NCBI GenBank assembly: GCA_964195425.1
Contig: CAXMOM010000053.1
Coordinates: 1-64,000, forward strand
Length of the DNA stretch: 64,000 bases
From: Glaciecola sp964195425
GTDB lineage: Bacteria > Pseudomonadota > Gammaproteobacteria > Enterobacterales > Alteromonadaceae
Direction of reading: 5' to 3'
The notes beneath the pieces were generated by a model. That model had not been told where the DNA came from, searched no databases, and saw only the letters and a list, made by a program, of their open reading frames with translations. The position numbers and the translations under genes are program-made. Below, piece by piece: positions 17,002-25,233 of this stretch. Within the stretch, counting starts at the first letter, position 1, and each line of letters opens with the position of its first letter.

Positions 17002-20000
17002 TTAGTCAATAAACACCCGCGCATTTCTAAACATGCGCATCCATGGACTGTCCTCCCCCCAACTTGGGTCGCGCCAAGAGTTAGTTACAGCTCTAAAGAC
17101 TCGCTCAGGATGGGGCATCATAATAGTGGCACGCCCATCGGTAGAGGTAAGCCCTGTAATACCATTGGCTGAACCATTTGGATTGGCTGGATATTGCTCT
17201 GTTACTTTGCCATAGTTGTCAATAAAACGCATAGACACTAGGTTTTGTTGCTCTAAGGACGACAACTGATCAGCTAATCCAAACTCAGCTTGGCCTTCAC
17301 CATGGGAAACAGCAATTGGCATACGTGAACCTTGCATGCCATTTAACAATATTGATGGACTCTTTTGAATTTCAACCATAGCTGCGCGTGCTTCAAAGCG
17401 AGCCGATTTGTTTTGTACGAAATGCGCCCAATGTTCGGCACCAGGTATAAGAGATTTTAAATTGGATAGCATTTGACAGCCGTTACAAACGCCTAAGCTG
17501 AAAGTACTAGTGTTAGCAAAGTACTCAGCAAACATAATGCGCAAATAATCGTTATATAAAACCGACTTCGCCCAGCCTTCTCCTGCACCTAGAACATCAC
17601 CATAAGAGAAGCCTCCGCAGGCCACTAGGCCTTTGTAATCGCTAAGCTGTTTACGCTTAGCGACTAAATCACTCATATGAACGTCGATAGCATCAAACCC
17701 TGCGCGATTGAACGCCGCAGCCATTTCCAGATGCGAGTTAACGCCTTGCTCACGCAAAATCGCTATTTTGGGTTTTACACCTTTATTGATATAAGGCGCT
17801 GATACATCTTGGTGAACATCAAAGCTTAAGTCGGCGTGCAAACCAGGGTTTTTATTATCCGCTTTGTTGGCGTGTTCTTGTTGGGCACACTCGGGGTTAT
17901 CACGCAGCGATTGCATAGCCAGTGTGGTGCTTGCCCATGCTAGTCTGTAATGTGTTCGTGTATTTTGAAGCACGACCTCATTATTGTGGCTAAAACGAAC
18001 GCTATCTTGACTATTAACATGCCCTATTTCGTGCACACAGTCGCTTAACGAAAATGCATCAATAATTTTTTTCACCGCGCTTAAATCTACAGCGGCAACC
18101 TGCATAACAGCGCCTATTTCTTCATTAAACAATATTTTTGCCAAATTACTGTTATGACTGCTTGAATCTGCCAGCATTAATCCCGTCAGGTCTATATCAA
18201 TGCCCGCGTTACCCGCAAACGCCATTTCAACAAGGGTAGTAAACAAACCTCCATCGGAACGGTCATGATAGGCCTGAATAAGGTCCTTTTCACCTAAGTG
18301 TTGGATAAGTTTGTATAAATTGAGTAAGTCGTTTGCGTTGTCAACATCAGGTACTTCACGACCTATAGCGTTGTAAACTTGGGCCAAACAAGAACCGCCC
18401 ATACGCGCTTTACCTTTGCCTAAATCAATTAACAATAAGCTTGATTCAATATTAACCGTAAGTTCGGGAGTAAGCGTTTTGCGTACATCTTTTACCGCGC
18501 CAAAGCCAGTAATAACCAAAGATAAGGGGGACGTCACAGATTTTTCTTGCGTACCTTCGCTAGTTTTTTGTGTCCATGCAGTGCGCATAGACATAGAGTC
18601 TTTACCAACGGGAATTGCCAAACCTAATGCTGGGCATAATTCTTCACCTATCGCTTTTACCGCTTCATAAAGCCCAACGTCTTCACCAGGGTGATTTGCT
18701 GGAGCCATCCAATTTGCTGAAAGCTTAATACGGTTTATATCACCAATATTAGCAGCCGCGATATTGGTCAGCGATTCGGCCACGGCCAAACGAGCAGACG
18801 CAGCATGATTAAGCAAGGCAACAGGCGTGCGCTCGCCAATGGCCATCGCTTCACCATAATAGGAATCGAATGATGCGGTGGTAACGGCAACGTCAGCCAC
18901 CGGTACTTGCCATGGTCCAACCATTTGGTCGCGCGATACCATTCCAGTTACGCTTCTATCACCAATCGTAATCAGAAAGGTTTTGTCGGCAATGGTAGGC
19001 AATGCCAGCAAACGGGCTGCTGCATCGGCTAAGTCAATATCTTGAGCGTCAAAACTGTCGCCTTTAGCCGTTGTGCTGGTAACGTCTCTGTGCATTTTAG
19101 GTGGTTTTCCTAACAATACATCAAGCGGCATATCTATGGCCTTATTGCCAAATTTTCTGTCGCTCACAGTAAGATGTTGTTCAAGCGTAGCATGTCCGAC
19201 AACTTTAAATGGGGCGCGCTCGCGCTCGCATATTTCAGTGAATATGCTTAAATTTTCTGGCGCTACCGACATAACGTAACGCTCTTGGGATTCATTACAC
19301 CAAATTTCTAATGGAGACATACCAGATTCATCACAGGGTACTTCTCTTAATTCAAATATGCCGCCACGACCGGCATCGTTGACTAACTCGGGAAAGGCAT
19401 TAGATAATCCCCCGGCCCCAACATCGTGGATAAATTGGATTGGATTGTTGTCGCCTAATTGCCAGCATCTATCAATAACTTCCTGGCAACGACGTTCCAT
19501 TTCAGGGTTTTCACGCTGCACTGACGCAAAATCTAAATCTTGGTTGCTTTGGCCTGAAGCAACAGATGAAGCCGCACTTCCGCCTAAACCAATATTCATT
19601 GCAGGCCCACCTAAGGCGATAAGTTTTGCACCTTTGGTAATCTCGCCTTTTTCAATGTGGCTGCGTTTTATATTGCCTAATCCACCGGCTAACATAATGG
19701 GTTTATGGTAGCCCCTAACCTCAACACCATTGAAACTGTCCACGCTTTGTTCATAGGTACGAAAATAGCCCAATATATTGGGGCGTCCAAATTCGTTGTT
19801 AAATGCCGCCGCGCCTAGAGGCCCTTGAGTCATTATTTCGAGTGCATCGACTATGCGGCTGGGCTTTCCATAAGGCTGCTCCCATGGTTGTGCTTGATTA
19901 GGTAGGTTTAAGTTAGATACACTAAATCCAACAAGTCCGGCTTTAGGCTTCGAACCTCTGCCTGTAGCGCCTTCATCTCTAATTTCGCCGCCCGAGCCGG

Positions 20001-20931
20001 TTGCGGCCCCTGGAAACGGAGAAATGGCAGTTGGATGGTTGTGGGTTTCGACTTTCATTAAAATATCAATAGGCTCGTGATTATAACTATATTGATGAGT
20101 AATAGGATCGGCATAAAACCGCCCTGCAGTAAAGCCATCCATCACCGCTGCGTTATCTTTATAGGCAGATGATACGAACTCAGGCGTAGTTTCAAAGGTA
20201 TTTTTAATCATTTTAAACAATGATTTTGGCTGCGCTTTGCCATTGATGGTCCAATCTGCATTGAATATTTTGTGTCTACAGTGTTCAGAGTTAGCTTGTG
20301 CAAACATATATAATTCTACATCGTGAGGATTGCGTCCAAGGGTTTCAAAACTTTCTTTTAAGTAGTCAATTTCATCTTCTGCTAAGGCAAGACCAAGGGT
20401 CTTATTTGCGTCTTCTAAGGCTTTTCGTCCAAGCCCTAAAACGTCTACAGCTTGTAATGGTTTAGCATCACTTTGCACAAACAAACAAGTAGCGTCCTGT
20501 TGGTTTACCAAGACCATTTCCGTCATGCGATCATGAATTTCGCTTTTGATAGTATCGCTATGCGCGCTTAACTCTTCACCCCAAAACTTATATTCAACTC
20601 CGCGCTCAATACGATTTATTGCATGAAGCCCACAGTTATTGGCGATATTGGTCGCTTTACTCGACCATGGTGAAATAGTGCCTGCACGCGGGCTAATAAC
20701 TATGCTTAAGTTCTCACTAATAGTCTGTTGGGAATCTGTCGATTTTGGCCCATACCTTAATAAACTAGTAAGGGTTTGATGTTGCTCTTTGGAAAGGTCT
20801 TTATTGGTATCAACAAAATGGACATAATGAGCTGAAATATCAGTTATGCTTATGTCCAGTTCCTTAAGCCGCATAATAAGCTTTTGTTTGTTAAAATCAG
20901 ACAGCATTGAAGAGCCAAACAAATTGAGCAT
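17002..20931 (-). CDS. purL: Phosphoribosylformylglycinamidine synthase
   Basis: A 1309-residue large-type enzyme of purine synthesis: it converts FGAR plus glutamine and ATP to FGAM. The N-terminal PurS-like and linker region is followed by the AIR-synthase-like ATP-binding domains (HSEHCRHKIFNA near residue 215, VETHNHPTAISPFPGAATGSGG near 290, HDVGAGGLSNAFPE near 435). The C-terminal class I glutaminase domain carries the cysteine in GVCNGCQML near 1155 and HPERVFR close to the end. Length is close to the E. coli enzyme. It is divergent from mltF, as in E. coli. Confidence 0.97.
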   Translation of the reverse strand: MLNLFGSSMLSDFNKQKLIMRLKELDISITDISAHYVHFVDTNKDLSKEQHQTLTSLLRYGPKSTDSQQTISENLSIVISPRAGTISPWSSKATNIANNCGLHAINRIERGVEYKFWGEELSAHSDTIKSEIHDRMTEMVLVNQQDATCLFVQSDAKPLQAVDVLGLGRKALEDANKTLGLALAEDEIDYLKESFETLGRNPHDVELYMFAQANSEHCRHKIFNADWTINGKAQPKSLFKMIKNTFETTPEFVSSAYKDNAAVMDGFTAGRFYADPITHQYSYNHEPIDILMKVETHNHPTAISPFPGAATGSGGEIRDEGATGRGSKPKAGLVGFSVSNLNLPNQAQPWEQPYGKPSRIVDALEIMTQGPLGAAAFNNEFGRPNILGYFRTYEQSVDSFNGVEVRGYHKPIMLAGGLGNIKRSHIEKGEITKGAKLIALGGPAMNIGLGGSAASSVASGQSNQDLDFASVQRENPEMERRCQEVIDRCWQLGDNNPIQFIHDVGAGGLSNAFPELVNDAGRGGIFELREVPCDESGMSPLEIWCNESQERYVMSVAPENLSIFTEICERERAPFKVVGHATLEQHLTVSDRKFGNKAIDMPLDVLLGKPPKMHRDVTSTTAKGDSFDAQDIDLADAAARLLALPTIADKTFLITIGDRSVTGMVSRDQMVGPWQVPVADVAVTTASFDSYYGEAMAIGERTPVALLNHAASARLAVAESLTNIAAANIGDINRIKLSANWMAPANHPGEDVGLYEAVKAIGEELCPALGLAIPVGKDSMSMRTAWTQKTSEGTQEKSVTSPLSLVITGFGAVKDVRKTLTPELTVNIESSLLLIDLGKGKARMGGSCLAQVYNAIGREVPDVDNANDLLNLYKLIQHLGEKDLIQAYHDRSDGGLFTTLVEMAFAGNAGIDIDLTGLMLADSSSHNSNLAKILFNEEIGAVMQVAAVDLSAVKKIIDAFSLSDCVHEIGHVNSQDSVRFSHNNEVVLQNTRTHYRLAWASTTLAMQSLRDNPECAQQEHANKADNKNPGLHADLSFDVHQDVSAPYINKGVKPKIAILREQGVNSHLEMAAAFNRAGFDAIDVHMSDLVAKRKQLSDYKGLVACGGFSYGDVLGAGEGWAKSVLYNDYLRIMFAEYFANTSTFSLGVCNGCQMLSNLKSLIPGAEHWAHFVQNKSARFEARAAMVEIQKSPSILLNGMQGSRMPIAVSHGEGQAEFGLADQLSSLEQQNLVSMRFIDNYGKVTEQYPANPNGSANGITGLTSTDGRATIMMPHPERVFRAVTNSWRDPSWGEDSPWMRMFRNARVFID

Positions 20932-21034
20932 AGTATTAATCCACCGGGTTAGAATAAACGCAAAGGTACAGCACGTATTAATGACATTAGCGAGCGAGAA
21001 TGCTTGCCAATAACACGCATAAAAAGCATGCAGG

Positions 21035-21063
21035 AGTATAGAGTAAACTAAGTGATTTGATAA
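21035..21063 (-). promoter_or_regulatory. Candidate sigma70 promoter of purL
   Basis: On the minus strand, TTATCA (21058-21063) and TATACT (21035-21040) are separated by 17 bp. This predicts a start near 21028 and a leader of about 97 nt before the purL ATG. The surrounding 351-bp purL-mltF gap holds no ORF that I can support. One PurR-like half site (ACGCAAA) lies in the leader near 20957, but its second half is missing. Confidence 0.4.
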
Positions 21064-21282
21064 GGCTTTTGGCGGTCCAATTCTATTTTTATATGTTTCT
21101 TTTTTTCATCTTTATGTAGATAAACAAGCGAGAATTCGTCATTATCTCGATACAGACACATTTAATGTATAAATAAATTAGGGGGGAATTAAGAGCAGCA
21201 CCGAATAAAAGCGCCCAAAGCACGGATATTAATATTCACCTTCGTATGCATAAAAACGAGTACATAAGGCTATCGCTGAATA

Positions 21283-22866
21283 ATGAACAACATTCAAAAG
21301 CTATATAAACCATCCATACATACAGGGCCCAAAAACCATTCCTTACTGCTGCGTGCTGCAGGTAATGCACAGCTATTATTTATGATAGTAATCACGATGC
21401 TATTGTCGAGTTGCCAACCCTACAGCAATAATACTGAGCTAGCCCGTATTTTAGACGACGGTGTTTTAAAGGTAGGCTCTATATATGGACGCACCACCTA
21501 CTATAACGGCCCTATCACCCAAGAGGGATTTGAATTTGAACTGGTCAAAGGCTTCGCCGATTTTCTTGATGTGAAATTAGAAGTCTATCCGTACTATTCT
21601 TACGCCGAATTAATCGATCAGCTAAACGCAAAGCGGGTCGACTTACTTGCCGCCAACATCACAATGACCGACGCCCGACAACAAGCGTATAAGTTTGGCC
21701 CTGCTTACCAAACACTCAACTTCGAATTAGTGTATCAAAAAGGTAAAGATCGCCCGCGTGATTTAAGCGATCTTGAAGGTGACCTTACCATTATTGCAAA
21801 TGACTTATATCGCGAACCCATGCAAGATAAAGCTAACGAAATGGCTAATTTTAGTTGGCAGGAAACAGCCGAAAAAGATATTGAAGAACTATTGGAGATG
21901 GTGGCCAATGGTGAGCTCGATTACACAATATCCGACTCTAATATTTTGGCGGTTGCCAGACGGCGTTATCCAAACTTAGGCATAGGATTCTCAATTACTG
22001 ACACCTTAAAACTAGGTTGGATGTTAAATAGAGATACCGACGACTCGGTTCGCGCAGCATTGCTAGAGTACTTTGGTGATTTACAATCAAGTGGCAAATT
22101 GGCAGTACTTGAAGATAAATATTTTGGCCATGTAAGAAGTTTTGACTTTGTTGATACGCGCGCATTTATGCGCTCTATTGAAAGTAAATTACCTAAATTC
22201 AGAGGTATGTTCGAAGCCCACGCCGGCGATATTGATTGGCGTTTAATTGCCGCTATGGCTTATCAGGAAAGTCATTGGGATCCTGATGCGGTATCACCTA
22301 CCGGTGTTCGTGGCATGATGATGCTTACCCGCGCAACTGCTTCGGACATGGGCATTGAGAAGCGAACCGATGCCGAGCAAAGTATTAATGGCGGAGCACG
22401 TTACTATGCCAGTCTGTTAAAGCGCATACCCGCCAGAATTCAAGCCCCTGACCGGGAGTGGATGGCACTTGCCGCCTACAATGTTGGCTTAGGACACTTA
22501 GAGGATGCACGGCGCATTACCGAGCACCAAGGCTATAACCCTGACTTATGGATAGATGTTAGAAAGCACTTACCGCTTCTGCGCCAAAAGAAATATTATA
22601 AAACAACAAGGTTTGGTTATGCACGCGGTAATGAAGCAGTAAAATATGTTGAGAATATTCGCCGATATTATGATAGTCTATTATGGTTAGAACAGAATCA
22701 AGACGCACGAGTTGACATTGATGCCAACATTGACGTAAGTAATGTGGATGAAACTAACAATGATGGAAATACCGACGGCACGTTTGAAGACCCTAGCGAC
22801 ACAGAAGCCTCAGTCTTAAAAGAAACCATAAAAGACAGCGCCACGCCAGCACCCTCAACCGAATAA
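21283..22866 (+). CDS. mltF: Membrane-bound lytic murein transglycosylase F
   Basis: A 527-residue peptidoglycan-cleaving enzyme. A lipoprotein-type signal is visible with LLSSC at about residues 40-44. A periplasmic solute-binding-like domain (about 60-290) is followed by a lysozyme-like SLT domain whose catalytic glutamate sits in AYQESHWDPDAVSPTGVRGMM near residue 328. Downstream are AAYNVGLGH and GYARGNEAVKYVENIRRYY. The last about 55 residues are an Asp/Asn/Thr-rich, low-complexity tail. The position beside purL and near tadA matches the E. coli tadA-mltF-purL order. Confidence 0.93.
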   Translation: MNNIQKLYKPSIHTGPKNHSLLLRAAGNAQLLFMIVITMLLSSCQPYSNNTELARILDDGVLKVGSIYGRTTYYNGPITQEGFEFELVKGFADFLDVKLEVYPYYSYAELIDQLNAKRVDLLAANITMTDARQQAYKFGPAYQTLNFELVYQKGKDRPRDLSDLEGDLTIIANDLYREPMQDKANEMANFSWQETAEKDIEELLEMVANGELDYTISDSNILAVARRRYPNLGIGFSITDTLKLGWMLNRDTDDSVRAALLEYFGDLQSSGKLAVLEDKYFGHVRSFDFVDTRAFMRSIESKLPKFRGMFEAHAGDIDWRLIAAMAYQESHWDPDAVSPTGVRGMMMLTRATASDMGIEKRTDAEQSINGGARYYASLLKRIPARIQAPDREWMALAAYNVGLGHLEDARRITEHQGYNPDLWIDVRKHLPLLRQKKYYKTTRFGYARGNEAVKYVENIRRYYDSLLWLEQNQDARVDIDANIDVSNVDETNNDGNTDGTFEDPSDTEASVLKETIKDSATPAPSTE

Positions 22867-23050
22867 AATACCAAAGTCGATAGCACCATAATACGCGTAT
22901 AGAAAGGAACTATTCCTTTTTTGCATTGTGTAAACACTATGCATGCACTGCGTTTTGATGCCTATATTGAACCTTTCTATTGAATACTGTCAAAAAATCT
23001 ACACAAATCTGTAATACAGTTGGTGCATTACTTGCTTAACATACAGATAA

Positions 23051-23110
23051 GAGTACCCATTAGGTAAACGCGCTTACTTGTTACCGATTTTAAAAGCGCG
23101 TTAGGGTATC
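23051..23110 (+). promoter_or_regulatory. Structured leader candidate before a small basic ORF
   Basis: A perfect 9-bp inverted repeat AACGCGCTT/AAGCGCGTT (23067-23075 and 23094-23102) is flanked by a possible outer helix TACCC/GGGTA. The loop contains TTACC, which could pair with GGTAA just 5' of the stem. Two alternative foldings or a pseudoknot are therefore possible. It lies about 100 bp before the ATG of the 50-residue ORF at 23210. There is no U run, so it is not an ordinary terminator. Confidence 0.35.
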
Positions 23111-23209
23111 GAGAAATAACTAAACAGAGATTACATAATCTATTAATTAAAAATGAACAATATAAAGAAGCGAACGACATAAGATTTGTTTCTTGGAGTG
23201 GAATAAAAA

Positions 23210-23362
23210 ATGAAAAAAAACAATAGTATCAGTCGCACAAGACGCCTACGTAATAACAATCAACGTAGAGTATTAATCAAAAAGTTACATCATAGAGTCT
23301 TGTTAAGACGTAAACAATTTGATGGCGCTGAATTGAACCAAGATTTTCAAGAGGCTTGTTAA
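23210..23362 (+). CDS. Small, highly basic hypothetical protein (50 residues)
   Basis: An ORF in an otherwise empty 620-bp gap: 50 codons from ATG 23210 to TAA 23360-23362. A purine-rich TTGGAGTGG lies upstream at a rather long spacing. The product begins MKKNNSISRTRRLRNNNQRR and continues with further Arg/Lys/His-rich segments (KKLHHRVLLRRKQF), then turns acidic at the end. It has no signal peptide or membrane segment. The composition is like nucleic-acid- or ribosome-associated small proteins, but I recognise no family. A foldable element precedes it. Confidence 0.5.
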   Translation: MKKNNSISRTRRLRNNNQRRVLIKKLHHRVLLRRKQFDGAELNQDFQEAC

Positions 23363-23489
23363 TTAATCCTCTGTAAGTACGGCACGAGTTATTCGTGTAA
23401 CACACTTCACATAACAAGCGCGCTTACATTGCCCCTGCCACTATCTAGTACGAATACTTTATTTACCGCATAAATTTCTATTTTTAGTT

Positions 23490-23987
23490 TTATGGGCTAT
23501 TTCTAAGCGCGGCTTTACGCGCTTTAATTTGCGCCCTACGAACACTAAAGAATTGCGATAAATGCTCACTACAAACATCGCCTAACACACCCGGAATAAC
23601 ATCCACTTTATGATTTAACATATCATGCTGCACTATATTCATAACTGATCCTGCAGCCCCTGTTTTTAAGTCGCTTGCCCCATAAATCAACTGCTTCAAA
23701 CGACTATGAACTAGCAGGCCTGCACACATGCTGCAAGGTTCAAGAGTGACATATATAGATGCACCAATAAGCCGGTAGTTTTCTAAGGCTTTTGCGGCAT
23801 TTCTAATAGCCACCATTTCAGCGTGGAGAGATGGATCATTGTCGGTAATAGATCGATTATAGCCGGATCCAATAATTTGCTGGTTTAACACAACTACCGC
23901 ACCAACCGGAATTTCACCAATTTGCTCAGCTAATTTGGCCTGCTCAATCGCTTTTTCCATGAAATACTCATGTTGATTAGGTATCAT
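23490..23987 (-). CDS. tadA: tRNA-specific adenosine deaminase
   Basis: A zinc enzyme that converts the wobble adenosine of tRNA-Arg(ACG) to inosine. The deaminase signatures are visible: HAEMVAI (zinc His and catalytic Glu) and PCSMCAG (two zinc Cys), plus the IPVGAVVV opening. The frame stays open up to ATG 24038, with further in-frame ATGs at 24005, 23987 and 23960. None has a convincing ribosome site. I take 23987 because it gives 165 residues, close to the E. coli length. It lies convergent with the mltF side, as in E. coli. Confidence 0.9.
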   Translation of the reverse strand: MIPNQHEYFMEKAIEQAKLAEQIGEIPVGAVVVLNQQIIGSGYNRSITDNDPSLHAEMVAIRNAAKALENYRLIGASIYVTLEPCSMCAGLLVHSRLKQLIYGASDLKTGAAGSVMNIVQHDMLNHKVDVIPGVLGDVCSEHLSQFFSVRRAQIKARKAALRNSP

Positions 23988-24314
23988 TTCTATCGTGTTC
24001 TTCATTAATTTTGTAGATTCATTTTTATATCTATACATTACATAAATTAGTTTTATTCACTAAATTATTTTTATTATTTGACCAAATATTGGTTATATTT
24101 ATCATAAAAAATCAAAGGCTTTTATAATTTCAATGCTATAATTCAATAAATTCAATAGCTTACCTATATGGCAATAATCTTGCTATATGAATATTATCGT
24201 TAATACAGAAAACATTCATAATCACTAGTGTTGATGTATAAGTTGTTCTAGTATAAAGAAATTAGATGTTTCTACATCATGTATTTTTAGTTAGTTTTCT
24301 TAGGAGAAAAAGGA

Positions 24315-24542
24315 ATGGATATGACTGCCATCGCTATTGTTGCAATTATTTGTTGGGCAATCGTTAGCTTAAGTAAGAACCGCTCGCCAAGTAAAAAGAG
24401 CAAAACAGTTGAAAGCCAATTACAATCTGAGCACGCACAAATGCAAAAAGAACTAGATGTAATGGCCGAGCGTCTCGCTGTTTTAGAAAAAATTGTTACT
24501 GATGAAAAATATCAATTAAACAAAGAGCTTAATTCGCTTTAG
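24315..24542 (+). CDS. PspB-like single-membrane-helix protein
   Basis: A 75-residue protein with one N-terminal hydrophobic helix (about residues 4-20), a short basic stretch, then a heptad-like coiled coil ending in RLAVLEKIVTDE. This architecture and the C-terminal motif resemble phage-shock protein B, which senses membrane stress together with PspC. No pspA, pspC or pspF is next to it, so it may be an orphan paralogue. A good AGGAGA/AAGGA ribosome site precedes ATG 24315. The AT-rich 330-bp region upstream holds no other gene I can support. Confidence 0.7.
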   Translation: MDMTAIAIVAIICWAIVSLSKNRSPSKKSKTVESQLQSEHAQMQKELDVMAERLAVLEKIVTDEKYQLNKELNSL

Positions 24543-24629
24543 GCCCCGAGCCCTCAAAATAAACTCTAAGTTTAACGTATATCAAACCAAAGCCATGAAG
24601 AAGTCTAATAAACTGCCCGATATCGAAAT

Positions 24630-24661
24630 ATTGCGAATATACAGCTATGTATATTCGCAAT
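24630..24661. repeat. Perfect 14-bp inverted repeat
   Basis: ATTGCGAATATACA at 24630-24643 and its exact complement at 24648-24661 surround a GCTA loop. The run of 14 perfect pairs is unlikely by chance. No U run follows on either strand, so it is a weak candidate for an intrinsic terminator. It lies in the 316-bp gap between the PspB-like and DUF3224 genes, which holds no other feature I can support. It could be an operator, a mRNA-stabilising hairpin or a cruciform. Confidence 0.7.
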
Positions 24662-24858
24662 CTAATCAACAAACCTACCCTATTCATAATCGAATACTCG
24701 TTCAAATCGGTTTTGTGCAGCATACATTTCACCCGACGTATAAGCACTACTATTGCTACTGACAAAATAAATCTATCTTGTTTTTACAACATCCTTCAAA
24801 ACAATCATGTTAATGTTAATGTCAAGCCTAGTTGAATCATCCAAGGCATAAATACACC

Positions 24859-25233
24859 ATGAAATTACAAGGTACTTTTCAAATATCCGACTGGCAAGAG
24901 ACTACTGACCAAACATTTGACCAAGGCAGTAAACTAACTTCCGCTAAAGTAAAACAAACCTATAGTGGTGATATTGAAGGCACTAGCGAAATTAGCTATA
25001 AAATGCATTATTTCGTTAGCAGCAATGCTGCTTTCACAGGTTTTGAATACATAGACGCCATTATTGATAGTCAACCCTGTCGCTTAACCCTCAAGCACAA
25101 TGGAAAGTTTGAAAATGGCCAAGCGAGCAGCCAATTTAGAGTCATAGAATGTGAACCTTCGCATATATTAACCGGCGCGGCTGGTGATTTTGTTGCGGGC
25201 GATGGCGGTCAAGCGAAGTATTCGGTGAATTAA
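24859..25233 (+). CDS. DUF3224-family protein
   Basis: A 124-residue protein starting MKLQGTFQISDWQET. The family-typical features are visible: a GTFxxxxW opening, the YSGDIEGTSEISYKMHY segment, and a final GDGGQAKYSVN. DUF3224 proteins are small beta-barrel-like cytosolic proteins of unknown function. I prefer ATG 24859 over an in-frame TTG at 24832 because the extra nine residues lie outside the conserved start. The stop codon overlaps that of the convergent antiporter gene by 4 bp. Confidence 0.8.
   Translation: MKLQGTFQISDWQETTDQTFDQGSKLTSAKVKQTYSGDIEGTSEISYKMHYFVSSNAAFTGFEYIDAIIDSQPCRLTLKHNGKFENGQASSQFRVIECEPSHILTGAAGDFVAGDGGQAKYSVN

Noticed and set aside
20956..20972. Possible PurR operator before purL
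   Set aside because: Only one half site (ACGCAAA) matches; the second half and the central CG are missing, and it lies in the transcribed leader.
24529..24835. Two short frames between the PspB-like and DUF3224 genes
   Set aside because: They read through the 14-bp hairpin, have no ribosome sites and no protein-like pattern.
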